From Amoebidium appalachense (taxonomy: Eukaryota > Ichthyosporea), in assembly GCA_963693365.1 (NCBI GenBank), contig CAVNZM010000006.1, forward strand, positions 9,672,001 through 9,736,000: DNA of 64,000 bases. Reading direction: 5' to 3'. The position numbers were made by a program, and so were the translations under genes. How positions within the stretch are numbered: position 1 is the stretch's first letter; each line of letters opens with the position of its first letter. This document shows positions 1 through 21,977 of the stretch, piece by piece. The notes below the pieces were generated by a model. The model saw only the letters and a list, made by a program, of their open reading frames with translations. It had not been told where the DNA came from and did not search any database.

Positions 1-570
1 CCCCCCCCCCCCCGGCCCCCTTTCCCCTTTCCCGTCTCCGGCCCAGGGCGACAGCGGTGGAAGCAGTGACGAATTGACAGGCCATAAAGGGGGAGGGGAT
101 ATAAGCAAATTTACATGCCTGAAACAATTTGCCAAACTCTTTCTTCATGTATGCCCTGATAATGTATGCATGTGTGTGTGTTCTTTTGGTAAAATATTGT
201 TGCTGATCCAAGTGTTCCGATGATAGATACGCAAAACGAGGCTTGAAACGAGCAGTGATAGGGCAGAGATGGAGTATGTGTTTGTCTGCAAGTTGCACAC
301 CGGGGGGGGGGGGGGGGGGGGAGGGGGGGGGGGAGGGGGGGGAAGACTCGAGCATGCAAAGTACGGATGCACAGTCATCAAGGGTTGCAGGATAGGGTTG
401 AGTGGGGTGTATACTTATTTATCCGTTTATTTATGACATATTTATAAATCAATTATTTATTGTCTTCAATTCTTTTTTTTTTGTGGTGCGTGGGTGGGTG
501 GGTGGGGGGAGGGGAGGGGGGGGGAAGGGGGGGGGAAGGCGGGGGGGAGGGCATTGACTTGAAAGCTCAC
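1..570. other. Low-complexity stretch beyond the last visible WD40 exon
   Basis: G-rich runs lie at about 301-342 and 500-550, and a C-rich start at 1-30. Since the WD40 gene runs on the minus strand, further 3-prime exons may lie here or outside the window, but I could not find one with matching phase and protein character. The segment 100-300 is of ordinary composition with nothing I recognise. Confidence 0.4.
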
Positions 571-5163
<4,593 letters not shown>

Positions 5164-5843
5164 CTGCGGGTCAAGTATGTGCAAACGAAGGTATTGGAAT
5201 AGAGGAAGTGACACTGATCAGAAAGGGGGTTTTGGAATATCAAGAAGAGAGGGTGGGGTGGAGGAACACAGATTGTTTTGTTGTATGAATGTATGAATGA
5301 ATTCGTGCTTAAACACACACTGTGGGCAAGCCTGTGTGTGTGAGCCAGAGCACACGTGCAGTTCAAGGACACAAGTGTGCAGTTGCATGGCTGCATGTGC
5401 TCGTCAGTACAGTTATGTGTAGGTCTAGCCGTGCCTGCAGGTGCATGTGTTGGTTGTGTATGAGGATGTGTGTGTGCATGTGTAGGTGAGACTGTGTGTG
5501 GATGTGTCGTTGTGTTAACGTGTCCCTGTTTGTGTGTGCTTGTGTGTGTATGTGTGTGTGTGTGCGCGCACGCATGTGTGTGTGCACGTATGTGTGCGTG
5601 TGCGCGTGCATGTGCTTGTGTGTATGGATGATGTTTGTGCCTGTGCGAGCAGGCCTGCAAGTGCGTCTTTATGTGTGCATGTATATGTGCATATGCGGGT
5701 GGGTGTGTGTGCGTGTGTGTGTGCGTGTGCGTGTGCGTGTGCGTGTGCGTGTGCGTGTGCGTGTGCGTGTGCGTGTGCGTGTGCGTGTGCATGTGCGTGT
5801 GTGCGCACTTGTGTGTGTGTGTGTGTGTGTGTGTGTTGTGTCG

Positions 5844-5874
<31 letters not shown>

Positions 5875-7459
5875 CGCTCTTGTGTTTACGTTTGTCTTTG
5901 TATGTGTGTGTACGGTGTTTTTGTGTGCCCTATTTGTGTGTGCTGTTAGTGGGGGTGGGAATGCCTGTGCCTGCACGTGTATGTATCCATGTAGGTATCT
6001 GTGTAGGTGTGTGCTGGTGTGTATGTGAATTTGCGATCGTACACGTTCCTTGTAAGAGTTATTGTCCTTCATGAGTAGCCCAACAGCGCGTTTGTGTTAT
6101 AGTGGTCATAACCTAGAAACTGGTAGAGATATGCCTCTTACGCTTCAATGTTGTGTATAGCTGGTCACCAGTAAGCTAAGTTGCTTCATTTAAGCAGCAC
6201 CTAGCTTCGCTTAAACGATGCATTCCACGCAAACGTACAGTTTGTGGTAGAAATGGGACCACCAACCCACCTGCTGCTTTGGTGCGCTTTTTTGGTTCTT
6301 GTTTTTCTGTGTCTGTCGTCATTTTGGCCTAGAAAAATGAGCGAGTGAATGCAGAAAGTCCCTAGGGGATCGGCCGTTAGTTTGACGAAAAAAAAAGTTG
6401 AGGGCAGGACTTGGTAGTTTGCTTCCTTCCTACTTCGAACTGCTAGTAACAGGCTTAATAATACTGCTTGTTGCACCTATAATGCAGGATGGTAAGGGTG
6501 AGCCTTCTCAGTCTTTTGTATTTTTGCTAAAGAGACAGACCGGAGATGTCTTAGCGTGGGCACTTCTAGGACACTGTTAGGAATTACCCTTGGAGCTGCA
6601 CACAGTCACTGTCTGCTCAGGGCCGGGGCCGCCCGGCTCCCTGCAACATGATGATTGGACAACCAGGCAAAACCGCGGGAAGCATTTTGATTCGATTCCG
6701 GAACATTCCATTCCAATGACGTCACGACGTGCCTTGCTTATTCTCATGTATCTAAATCCACCTCAAAAGGTTGAAGTTTAACTGCATATCAATAAATATC
6801 ACAATATATGGTCTCAGACATATATAAAACTGCACATGCAAACTTTGCTACTGAGTTCTGAGCTTGCCCAACTTCAAGAGATGGTTCAAGGGCAAATATT
6901 TGGTGCACAGCCGGGATCACCAATCAGATTCAGGCTCCAACCACGGTACAGTTTCGCGGGGGTGCATGACAGCCCGTACACAGTGCATACGTACAGTGGT
7001 GCATCTTCCGCTATTCATGAACACTAATAGAATCTAACAAGTGTGTGTTTATTTAGTAAAAGAACCTACAACGTACGGTAAAATAGCCAGTGACCTTTTG
7101 TCACCGACTCACCCTCCGTTGCCGTCACGAGTCGGACTCTTATTTAATTTAGACCTGATTGCTCCGATAAGCGGTGTGTCCAATCACATTGCGGTATAGG
7201 GGAAAAAAGTTTTGTCCTATTGGCCTGTCAAAGCAACAGGGCACTGGTTGAGTAGCCCCCGCACTATATAAAGCACCTCTGTCTATTCCATTCAAAGATT
7301 TTTTGTGACACTTTTCAAGTGCGTAACGAACAGCAACATATTACACCTGTCGCCGGGTTGTGAGAAGCTTATACCCTTTGCTTTTACAGGAATAGTCAGC
7401 TGGGAAAGTTATAAACGTGACAAATACCATACACTTATAATTAGGAACACAGTGCACAT
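5164..7459. other. Region between the divergent WD40 and ADA genes
   Basis: The 5-prime exon or exons of the minus-strand WD40 gene should lie here, but I could not fix one. 5,320-6,030 is GT-rich, with (GTGTGC)n at about 5722-5790. 6,060-7,459 is of ordinary complexity and includes CCAAT-type motifs near 6917, 7176 and 7217 and two TATA-like sequences (about 6819 and 7263). A 63-codon open frame at 6836-7027 follows the first TATA-like site too closely to convince. Confidence 0.5.
7263..7271 (+). promoter_or_regulatory. TATA box of the ADA gene
   Basis: TATATAAAG lies 196 nt upstream of the ADA start codon. Inverted CCAAT motifs lie about 50-90 nt further upstream. Spacing suits transcription starting near 7,295 and a 5-prime leader of about 165 nt. 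This is inference from the motif alone. Confidence 0.55.
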
Positions 7460-11424
<3,965 letters not shown>

Positions 11425-12945
11425 ATTAGTGTTCATGGGACCCTGGGTGTATAAATATTTGATTATGGTGTCACGGTCATATGGATATTGTTTAGTGCAT
11501 GCTTTAATAGCGCATTCAGCCTGCTATTTTGCGGATAGGAAATGCCCAAAAAGGCCGGCTGCAGTGCCCTTTTTTTTGCTCTTCGACTTCAAGCAAGTAC
11601 CTAAAAGTATCAATAATATATTTTGTAACATTCAACCTGACTTCTTGTCTCGCACAATCTTTAAACCTTAACCTTAGCACTTGTAGGCTGGGCAGATGTG
11701 CACCACATGCGGGTTCGTGTGTGTGCCAAGGCCTACTGAAAATAGGCCATGGTTTCCTTACTAAATCGTACGCATTTGACCCTGCCCGGTTACCCTGCCT
11801 CCCCCCCCCCCCCCCCCCCTTCCCCCCTCCCCCCACCCCCCCCCCCCCACCCACCCACCCACCAACACCCACCCACCCACGTGCACACATGTACTGTAAC
11901 ACACACGCTACTACTTTTGATGTATTTTCAACTTGCCCCAATCTGCACACTGTTGTTATTTCCGTTACAGATGTGTGCTTTTTTCGGTTGTGACAGCCCC
12001 CCCTGCACCCCTCCCCCCCTCGCAAAAACAAACACACGCACGCACCGACACACACACACGTAGACGGTGCCAAATGTACATAGATCGATATCTCTCTTGA
12101 AATATCCCTAGGGCTGGCTCCGGGCATAAATATCTAGATCGATAAGCTTAGGAAGGATATTCGAATGCATGCCCATGCATATGGCCACTTCGACACACAG
12201 CGACACTGTGCGCAGTGCTACCCAGTCTAACACATGGTGACTGTATCGGCGCCCCTAGTGGTGCACACATGCCCTGCCCTAAGGCCCTGTGTGCAAAAAA
12301 ATTGTGACTGCAGCTGACAGTGCCCATGCACGCTGAGCCTCCGTGCACTGGCCAGTGGAGATGGCGGTGTAGGAGGGGAGAGGGGGTGGGAAGGGGGGGG
12401 GAGAGGGGGGGGATGCGAGCGCTATAGTGCACCGGTCCGCGGCCTGCCCGGGCCGGGAGCTCGAGAGGAATTGTTTATTGTTTCAGTAGTACGTAGTTGC
12501 TTGTTTCAACTCGTAAACAAAGGTGCTCTGGCCATCATGATGGCTGAAAGTGTTATGCAGGAGTATAGGCGAAGGCATGGGGAACCGCGTATACCCAAAA
12601 TACCCGGTCCGGTATCACCATCTATCTATACTACACTTTCAACACTGCCCACATGCGTCCTTTGTGCAACCTTCTACGAATACAGACTGAACGTGGCGAA
12701 GCTTTGTTCGACATTATAAAGCTCAGACCACGAACCTGCTCAGAAACAATCTGTCACGCAAAAACCTTGCGGCAGCCTGGTCTGCCTACTGAGACAAGTC
12801 ACTTGGTGGCCATATGGTTTTAACTTCATCCCCCCAACAGTGCGCATGATGATGGTCGGCCCACAGCTGCTGCATCGCATTTGGGAAAGGGTTACTGGTG
12901 GTGGGCTGACTGGTCAGACTTAAAAAAGTTTGCACCGGGGGTCCC

Positions 12946-13105
12946 GGGAGGAGGAGGGGGGAAGGGGGGGGGATTGAATGCATTATAAAGTACGAAGTAC
13001 ACATCAACAACGGATAGTTAAACACGATGCAGAGTGCACGCATGCAAACCATACATAATGAGTATGCATAGTATTAGCCCATCCTCAGGTGGGCCCACCG
13101 GGGGC
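12946..13105 (-). mobile_element. Poly(C)-tailed SINE copy, minus strand, head-truncated
   Basis: On the minus strand it reads CTGAGGATGGGCT, GCATACTCATTATGTATGG, TGTACTTCGTAC, then ends in poly(C) (seen as poly(G) at 12,956-12,972). It matches the copies at 24,815-24,942 and 29,258-29,453 in order. The tRNA-like head is missing. Confidence 0.75.
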
Positions 13106-13377
13106 GAGGCGGGGGGCGGGGCTCGCTTGAAAGCGGTTGACAGTTCGTTCACAGTGCAAAGAGATAACCCATTGCGGTAAGTTGAGTAAAACAAATACCA
13201 ATCATCCGGCATAAGTAGAGCCCATCCTCAAGAAGTTTTGGCCACCTGCGCGAAACTCAACAAAAATACCATGATCTAATATTACTTCGTTCCCGGAGTT
13301 ATGGTTGCGGTGGCAAACCCTGCAATTGGGGTGAGGTAGGGTGTGGTGAGCTGGGATGGGTGGAGAGAGATGGTGGT

Positions 13378-13392
13378 GGTGGTGGTGGTGGT

Positions 13393-13437
<45 letters not shown>
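13378..13437. repeat. (GGT)n then poly(G)
   Basis: Short GGT repeat followed by an uninterrupted run of about 43 G, downstream of the Sec61 beta 3-prime end. Confidence 0.95.
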
Positions 13438-13580
13438 ATGTGTGTGCCTGTGTTTTTGTTTTGTGTGCGCGTGCGCGTGTGTGTGTGTGGGGAGGGGGGA
13501 GGGTCATCACTGAAAAAACGATAGCACACAGCCGAGGATCATGTAAGACTATCTGCTGGCAACCAGACCAGATCTGCGGT

Positions 13581-13586
13581 TTTATT
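13581..13586 (-). terminator. Poly(A) signal AATAAA of Sec61 beta
   Basis: TTTATT on the plus strand reads AATAAA on the minus strand, about 48 nt after the Sec61 beta stop codon. The position is normal for a short 3-prime UTR. Confidence 0.6.
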
Positions 13587-13633
13587 TAACAATCAAACTA
13601 TATTTTAATAACATTCACTCATTGGTTGGCCAT

Positions 13634-14591
13634 CTAAGCCGAGGAGGCAGCTGCCGAGCGCCAGATCTTGCCCATGATGTGTAGAAGGAAGACGGAGAAG
13701 ATGAACACCAGACTCATCACAAGCACGGGCACGGGGCCACTGAAAAAAAAAAACGTTTTAGCAAGGGGATTGGACTTGGAAGTGTACCAGGGAGTAGACA
13801 TTTTGATATGACATGTGTCCACTGGCAGGCCGTACCCCGGCCCTGGTGTAAAAGTGCAAGGAACAAAACACAACCAAAACCAGGGCCAAACGTGTTTGCG
13901 CATTTGCGGCGCGAAGGCAAGGCTCGCACGTGCATGTGTGCAAGCGACAAGCATCCTGCACCCACATAGCAGGGGCGAGGCAGCTCGACTCATAAATCAC
14001 AGCTCACATACGCACACAAATACTCGTGAATTACACACGTGTTTTACGTGTGTGTGACGCGCTCGACGGCAATGCAATGTGCGCACAAACATCTTGGCAA
14101 TATATGTACTGCTGCCACAATAATGAGGATGCATGGAACAAATATACACAGGCACATCTACTCGTGTCCTTGAAAAAACAGCAAGTACGAGGTGCCACAC
14201 ATTAAGATACCGGCAGGCATAACCATTACGTCTCTCGTTCATTCAATAGTATTTTTGGTTGCGTAGTCGCGCATGGGTTGAGATGAGGGTGTGTGTGTTG
14301 GTGTTTGTGGGTGTGTGGGTGGGTGTAAAGGGGGGAGGGGGAGGGGGAGGCGGGGGGACTTGCATGTCGTACAACAGAGCAAAGCCAATAGACACATACT
14401 GGCTATTACAGTACGTACACAGAAAAGCAGAAAAGAACACAGACCCAGCATCACAAACAGGCACAGCGGCGGGTGGGTGGGTGGGTTGTGGGAAGAACGG
14501 AGGGGGGAGGGGGGGTGCAATACGCAGGCTATGCTATTGGTATCCCACAAGAACCGTCACGTCACGTGTGAACCCTCAGGGGTTGAATAAG

Positions 14592-14630
<39 letters not shown>

Positions 14631-15727
14631 GGGGGGGGATGTGTTAGAGAGCATGAAGTGCACGCCCATGGCAGACAGCACAATGCAGACTGCAAAGAGA
14701 GGGAGGAGATACCCAACCAAACTACACCTACAGTCACACAACGATCACACGAACAACAAAACAATGGACGAGGAAGTATACGGCCGCATGTGCAGGTCTG
14801 CATCCAGCACGCGTCATTAGACCTTGTGTGCCGATGCAGATACCACCCATAGCAGCAAACAGAAGCCTGTGTGGGCACAGCCGTGTGGTCTGCCTAACCT
14901 GACCCTATACTTAGTGTGCACGGTTTGCTAAAAATGCTGTAGGAAGCAGAAACCACATACGTGTTATATCCCGTGCATACACGGAATAACAAAGCACTCA
15001 CATCATCAGTCCGGGTGAGTCCTCAGTGTAAAACCGGAGCATGCCGCCAGGGTTGTTTGAGCGGAGTGGTGCCTGCTGGGAGGACGATGTATTCCTCTTG
15101 GAGGCCTGGCGGCTGCAGGGCCAAATGTCAGAACTCAGCAATAAGTTGCGCATCTGGTAACAATACCAATCTCAAGCAGAAAAGGGGGAAAAGAAAAACG
15201 GAAACACAAGTCATAGGACAGGTAGTAACCGCGTCCATATTTTCGCAGCAGAGAAGCTAACAACCATTGTTCCAAAGGATCTTGTTATCATAACAGACGT
15301 GTTGTCAGAAGTGAAAAATAATGAAGTTTGCTGCCGTATGTGTGTATGCACTCAGTGCACAATACTAGAATACAATGCTAGATAGGCAACCTTCTAACAG
15401 TACAAATGGTGTACCGGTGCATGCCCCGTCTTTTCAACATCTTCTACCCCTTTACTGGGACTTCCAAGCTTCTAGTCTCTGCACGGCCGCGACACGCACG
15501 TGTGTGTGTGTGTGTGTGCGCGCGCGCGCGCGCATGTGTGTGTGTGCTCTCAATGGAAGTACTTGTGTCTTCGTCCTTGTGTGCTCGTGATATGCACGTG
15601 TTTCTGTGTGTCTGTGCGGAAAGTAGTGAACCTGGGGCAACTGTGCATGTGCCCAGCCAAGCCCGAAATACCTACTGCTTAAAAAGCCGTGCTTACATAT
15701 ACATATACATTTACATATATTTACATA

Positions 15728-15782
<55 letters not shown>

Positions 15783-17207
15783 GCACACAGACAGACACGC
15801 GCGCACACACACATACCCACACACATGCCTTTGTGTGTGAAAAAATCTGTGTGCGCGTGCGTGCTTGCGTGTGTGTGTGTATATACAGAGAGTATATCAT
15901 GCACCAAAGGCCAAAAAAGTGCATACCAGCAGCTGGTGGGTGCCGTCAAGACTGTGTGTGTGTGTGTGTGTGTGCGTGCGTGTGGTATAAGTTTTATATT
16001 TGCACAGTTGTAAGTGCATAAAGAGGGTGTTTAGGTGTGTGGTGTGTGCACGGGTGCCTGTGTCTGTCATGTGTACGTGTGCCCACGCGTGGATACACCA
16101 TGTGTGTGCATGTGCAAGTGAGTAACTGTGTAAAACTAGCGCAAGCCAATGCATGCACAACCGCCTGCTTGTGTCTGCACAGGATGCTTATACATGTATG
16201 TCAGCCATGGGTCAGCTGGCAAAGTTTGCCTGGACTCGCAGCACTACAGGAATACTCGTGCATAAGAATGAGCCGTGACATCATGATTGCACTCAAGGCC
16301 ATATTGTTTGGATGCATAGAGCACGCCCTCGTGGTCTGCGCATAAGGGGGCTAAGGACGTATGCTTTTGTGTATGCGTGTCTATGGTGGGTGCGCACAGG
16401 CTCATGTGTGTGGAGGTGCGTGTGTATGAGTGCTGCAAGGTAAATGCAATTTCTTGCCGCATGTCTGAGCTAGTGCACTTGCAATACGTTTATGATGTGA
16501 AAGCAAAGGAACTTCGGTTCTTTAGGCTGTCTTGTGCAAGATGCCATTTCTGGTCCTCCTGTAACACCAACACCTGTTTACTACAACGTTCAAATACTTA
16601 GAGCCTTATCATCTATCAACCACGCACAATCCTAATACTAAAAAGGGGCTAAGTCTAGTCTCCAGCAGCACGCAAAAGACATGCTGCCCTCCCCCCTCCC
16701 CCCCGTCCCCCCGCGCTTCCACCCCACCCTGCGCTTCTGCTTAACCATAAACCCCCCCCCCCACCCCCCCTTCCCCCCGACACATACACACCTCCTCTGC
16801 CTCCGCCTCTTCCCCCCCCCCCCCTCCCTCCCCCCCGCCCCCCTTTACAACCGAGGGTGTGTACCTGCGAAGCCCAGCTGGCGAGCCGGTTCCCTCTCCT
16901 GCCTGCAAATGCACCCGAAAGTGTTAACAGCGTGAAAACTGAAGTTATACAACACAAAACAGAACACAGACAGGCATAAATTAAGGCGTGGATGAAGAAA
17001 ACGCTTTCTTGAGGTACATTTCTGTTCACAGCTATAAACATGCAAGATAATGCAGGAGCAGTGGCACTAGCTCAAAGACGATCTGAACTCTGTGGCGTCT
17101 AAGGCATTCCAGCAAAAGCATTTTAGATTCTCACCAACGGCCGCCTAACATCCGAAATTCAGGTGCAAAGAACCTGTGCATACAGAAAATAAACATACCG
17201 TAGACAT
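13634..17207 (-). CDS. SEC61B: Sec61 translocon subunit beta (four exons)
   Basis: Minus-strand exons 17199-17207, 16865-16902, 15002-15112 and 13634-13739 join in phase to 87 residues ending TAG; donors are GTATGT, GTACAC and GTGAGT. The product is the small tail-anchored subunit of the ER protein-conducting channel. Diagnostic parts are RFYTEDSPGL in exon 3 and GPVPVLVMSLVF plus FLLHIMGK in exon 4, matching the invariant Sec61 beta juxtamembrane and membrane segment (about residues 54-76). The N-terminal 40 residues are Ser/Gly/Arg-rich and disordered, as is usual. The C-terminus runs 8-10 residues past the membrane segment. The first exon encodes only Met-Ser-Thr; I chose it because it combines an ATG, the consensus donor GTATGT and phase 0. 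The rest rests on family identity. Confidence 0.95.
14591..14705 (-). mobile_element. Diverged poly(C)-tailed SINE copy in Sec61 beta intron 3
   Basis: A poly(G) run (about 14594-14638) is followed by sequence whose reverse complement resembles the family 3-prime part (a CTGCATTGTG segment, a TGCACTTCATGC segment, then CTAACACAT before the C run). Weaker match than other copies. Confidence 0.45.
15500..16020. repeat. GT/TA/CA simple repeats in Sec61 beta intron 2
   Basis: GT and GC alternation at 15499-15545, (TA)n at 15737-15779, CA-rich to 15835 and GT-rich at 15855-15985. No exon is needed or seen here. Confidence 0.9.
16685..16850. repeat. C-rich low-complexity tract
   Basis: C-rich with occasional T and A, just downstream (in gene sense) of the donor of the Sec61 beta exon at 16865-16902. 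Confidence 0.9.
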
Positions 17208-17761
17208 GTTTTTGCTTCTGACAGGTAGCGTATGTAGGTGTTCTTCTCTTCTTCTTCTCTTTCAGACCTTCGCTACAAATCAGAAAGTTTTATTTTGTCT
17301 CGTGCAAACATTGAGACGGCTGGGCCACAGGCCGCGGGCCCCTGGCAACGCATGTATCACGGACAGAATGTGGATATACAATGTTATGATTATAAGGTCG
17401 GGTGTCGTTTTCTACAACCTACTTTAAAATCTTTTTAGCCTTAAATATTTATTAAAACCACTGTATACCAATCTGTAAACGCCTCGTATTTATCCGAGTT
17501 TCCGAATCTATTGCACATACTTCTTGAGCAAGCGAGCCAATCATGATTAATCTAAGTTATCTACTTTTGGTTTTTTTTCAGTGCATATTATTGGTTTTTT
17601 GTAACCAGTGCTCAGCTGCCGCTTTTTCTCAATTTTCTGCTTTTTGTTGACTCAAAAAAGTTTCCCACAGCTGCAGTTGTGGTGCAGCTTGCTTCGGTGA
17701 GATTTGGGTGCTTGTGACAGACAGGGCAGTTTTTTCTTCGTTTTCGCTGCATCTTCAGAAA
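17208..17761. promoter_or_regulatory. Probable shared promoter of two divergent genes
   Basis: Only 554 nt separate the start codons of Sec61 beta (minus) and the 203-residue protein (plus). The stretch is AT-richer than its flanks, without long homopolymers, and no TATA box is obvious. Head-to-head spacing suggests a two-way promoter; this is inference. Confidence 0.45.
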
Positions 17762-18645
17762 ATGGGCAAGACTTACGCTATGGAGACCCAAAAGGGCCTG
17801 TTGGTGGCTTTGGAGCCCAGCATGGCAGGTTTTATTGTCGTGAAGGTAAGGGTGCTCATAGATCCCTGTGACTGCCAGAGCTGCAGGTTATGGACTACTC
17901 GGTTGGTGTTAGGTTGTGTATCTAGCTAAGGTTTAAGTGGTCTTGTTGTCTTGTTTAAGAAATGGTCACCTTTCTGTACCTAGCCCTCCCTGATCTCCCT
18001 GATTCACTACTTTCAAAAGTGAGCCACCATGTACGTTTTTTTTTTTTTTTAAAGAGTCTGCACTGCCCGCCTGTTTTCACTCTCTTCTCTGCCAGAAAAT
18101 CTACGACCCTTTACCTAGAAACACGTGTTTACGCTCATATCCACACTCTCATGTCGTATAACTGCTCACATGCAACTGCCCTTCCGAGGTTCACACTCGC
18201 ACACACAAACATATTCTCCTCTCTCTCTCTCTCTCTTCCCTCCCCCCTTTTTCCCCCCCCTCCCCCCCTCCCCCCCTCCCCCCCTCCCCCCCCCCCCCTC
18301 CCCGCCCCGCGCGCCCCCGCCCCACACACACACACACTCGGTCTCTTCCCCACCTTTTTCTCATCCTCCCGCTGCCTTACACTTGCACACCTGTCACTCC
18401 TTCTCTGATAACCATAGTTTCTGTGAAGCCCACTGTGTCTGTTGTTTCCACTGTCTTAGTTTGCTTTCGCTTGGAAGCTCGGAATTCCTTCTCTGTCTTT
18501 TTCATTCTCTTTATTTCTGACAATTTCCAGTGCAAGGCTTTTGCCCACCCCACCCACATTATTCGTACACATACGTACACACGGACCGGCACACACACAC
18601 ACACACACACATACACTCACACTCACACTCACACTCACACTCACA

Positions 18646-18712
<67 letters not shown>

Positions 18713-18716
18713 ACGC

Positions 18717-18813
<97 letters not shown>

Positions 18814-19086
18814 AACAAACAAACAAACAAACAAACAAACAAACAAACAAACAAGCAAACAAACAAACAAACAAACAAACATCTAGACACTCATACACTC
18901 ACTTCTACACTCACTCACTCACTCACGCACCCACTCAAAACACTCGCTCACTCGCTTACTAATTATAATGGCATGTATCCACGCGCGCTCATCAAAGAGC
19001 ACACACAAACAAACACACATACACACACACACACACTCTCTCTCTCTCCCCCCCCCCCCCCCTCCTCTCTCTCTTATGAAGGCGCG

Positions 19087-19122
<36 letters not shown>

Positions 19123-20971
19123 GCCCCCCCCCCCCCCCCCCCCCCCCCACACACACACGGATAAGATATCACAAGCGCACAACTCCTGAGCCCACTCTCT
19201 CTAGGCTTCTTTCTCTTCATTTTTAAATGAATGTTGCTAAACAACATGTCTGCCTTTCCTTCATCACTCGCTGTGGCTGTTTATGGTTTCCTGTCTCCTC
19301 CCCCCCCCCCCCCCCTCCCCCCTCCCAAAAAAAATAATTAAAAAAAAGTTTTCTTACCTCCCCCCCCCCCCCCCTCCCCATTTCCCCCCTCCTCCTCGTC
19401 TCCCCCCCCCCCCTCCCTCTCTCCCCCTCCCTCCCCTTCCCCTCCCCCCCCCCCCCCTCCCCCCGGCCCCCGTTACACATACCCTTCGTGTGTGCTCTTC
19501 AATTTGTGCGTTGTTTTGCTTGCCGTGAATGTGTACCTCGTACGTCATAACACATTCTACCCCCCCCTCCCCCCCAGCCATCAGGCCCCTGGTTGAAGAG
19601 GTGGGGGAGGAGTGGCGAGGGGAGAGGGGAGGGATTGTTTCTGTTCTTGCCGCTGTTGAATGCTACCTCTTGCCTTTCTTTGTGTCAGCTCGCTTGTACG
19701 CAACTTTGTTTTTAGCTGTTACTCTGTTTAATTTTTTTATTTTTTTTTTTGCTTGGGTAATTCCCGCTCTTGGCCTCTTCCCACTTTACGCTCCAATGAT
19801 GAATGATAACTTCTCAGGCCACAAGCAGTGTCACACTTAATTAACCAGTACATTTGCAATCAAACAAAACACGGTTGGCGAAGGGCTAGGGAGAACCGGA
19901 AGTGCGTGGGGCTGGGGGCGAGGAGATTGGGAAGAGAGATTGAGTTGATTTGGTGACAGGCAGGGTCACACATACCGAATGGTGGTTGGGGAGGGCAAGC
20001 GGGGAGAAGGGGGTGGGGGATACGCAAAATGTAACACTGGTGTGTGGTGTGACCAGCCACCCGTCCTACTGCCCACCACTAATATTCAACACCGTGCAGG
20101 CAGCAGTAGTCAACACGGCGCTGTGTGCTGCAACGTGCAGAAACCTGGACCAGGCAAAGAAGGCCTTCCCCAAGGGCGTTGCCAACACCCTGTTCAAGGA
20201 GACATGCTATGTCGTAAGTGCGGCGCTGATTGCATTGATGTGGCAGGGTGTGGATCTGTGTGTTGCACTTAAAGAACTTGGGCTGGTTGATTTGGTTGGT
20301 TGGTGGGGTTTGCAGGCGAAGTTCTGGGAATGGCTTTGGTTTTTGATTGTTTGGGTGGTGTCCTGGTGTGTTCTCTCAGATGTGGTTGTCTTTTGAGGGG
20401 GGGGAGGGGGGGGGAGGGAGGGCTTAGATAAAGCTGGAGCGACCAAGAGTGTGTGAATGAGATCGATTGTCTGAGAGTGGGCCGGGGGGGAGGGGGGTGG
20501 GGGGGGGAGGTGTTTAACGGATGTAGCTCCTTAATTTGAAGTGCGTTGAGGTTGGCGTGCCCTTCCCCACACAGACCCTCCCGTCCACTGCTCCGCCGCT
20601 TTTCTTTCTGGTCTCCAAGAAACCTCTCTCTTTCTCTCCCTCCCTCCCTCCCTCCCTCCCTCCCTCCCTCCCTCCCTCCCTCCCTCCCTCCCTCCCTCCC
20701 TCCCTCCCTCCCTCCCTCCCTCCCTCCCTCCCTCCCTCCCTCCCCCCCCCCCCCCCCCCTCCCTCCCTCCCTCCCTCCCTCCCTCCCTCCTCTCTCTCTC
20801 TCTCTCTGTCTGTGTCTGCCTGCCTGCCTGTCTGTCTGTCTGTCTGACTGTCTTCCCTCTCTCTTCCTCTTTCTCTCCCTCCCTCGCTCCCTCCCCTCCC
20901 TCCCTCCCTCCCTCCCTCCTTCCCTCCCTGCCTCCCTCCCTCCCTCTTTCTTCTCTCTCTCTGTTTCTCTC

Positions 20972-21021
<50 letters not shown>

Positions 21022-21705
21022 AGCCCCCATGCCATATGCTGCTCTGTTGATGTTTGCATATAGTTATAGCAATTTTCGTCGATTTATCGGTTTTTCTTTA
21101 ATATGCTACCCCCCCCCCCCCCCCCCCCTCCCCCCTCGCTTCCCCCGGGAGGCTAGCACACACACACACACACACACACAGACACACAGACGGGCGTGCA
21201 CACACACGCACACACACACCTCTGTGTCGTCACCTACTCACCCCCTTTTCACACAGACCACCAAGTCTGCCCTGCAACTTCTGTCGGTTGAGTTTCTGTC
21301 CAGGCGCTTGGCCCATAAACTTATGAAAGGTACGGGCAAAGACACTTCTTACTAATTACATGTGCGTGGTTCTATGTGCGTTTTTTGCTCAGGAAATGAT
21401 GCAAGGTTATCGTTCCGAAAGAACAGACGAAAAATACGACTTGTTTTTAGTGTGACCAGTTCGTGTAGTATTATCACCTATTATTAGTGTTTCTTTCCCT
21501 TCTCTTGCCCTCTCTCTCTTTCTCCCCCCCCACTCAGACGCAATTGATGACTTGGGTCCTCCCTGAGGATGGGCTCTGCTTATGACGCATACTGTGCACA
21601 TGACTGATGTGGCATACTTGAATGTTTGCCTTTGCATGTGTCCTGCACCATGCTTCTCGTCGTGTATACGTACCTCGTACCGTGTTCCGCATTCAAACCC
21701 CCCCC

Positions 21706-21736
<31 letters not shown>

Positions 21737-21925
21737 ACACCCGTGCACACCCCGCATTTCGTATCTTTTTCCCTCTTTCCCCCCCCTCCCCTCTCCTCCC
21801 GGCCTTTTCTTTTCGGGGTCCAGGCTCACAAACAGGACACACACAGTCACACACTCCTTTTCACGGTATGGGTACACGCGGTAGGGGTGTGGTACTGATC
21901 ATATGGAGGTTTGAGGGGTGTGTTG

Positions 21926-21977
<52 letters not shown>

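Larger units (their letters stand above)
11425..13633. other. Intergenic region between convergent ADA and Sec61 beta
   Basis: Both neighbouring genes end here. It contains a C-rich tract (11799-11850), a minus-strand SINE copy (12,946-13,105), a poly(G) run (13,393-13,437) and the Sec61 beta poly(A) signal. A possible short open frame at 12,537-12,719 (starts MMAESVMQEYRRRHGEP) has no recognisable relative. Confidence 0.6.

Noticed and set aside
6836-7027. 63-codon open frame behind a TATA-like box upstream of ADA
   Set aside because: The TATA-like site lies only about 15 nt before the ATG, too close for a transcribed start, and the protein has no recognisable features.
12471-12719. Short open frame between ADA and Sec61 beta
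   Set aside because: No recognisable domain, no partner exon and no clear promoter; mentioned only within the intergenic entry.
19578-19690. Possible extra exon of the glycine-zipper gene (IRPLVEEVGEEWRG...)
   Set aside because: An acceptor-like CAG is present, but no in-phase donor is needed or seen, and the flanking exons already join in phase.
20269-21059. Open frames rich in Ser-Leu-Pro or Arg-Glu-Gly repeats
   Set aside because: Products of the TCCC tetranucleotide array in an intron; no splice or family support.
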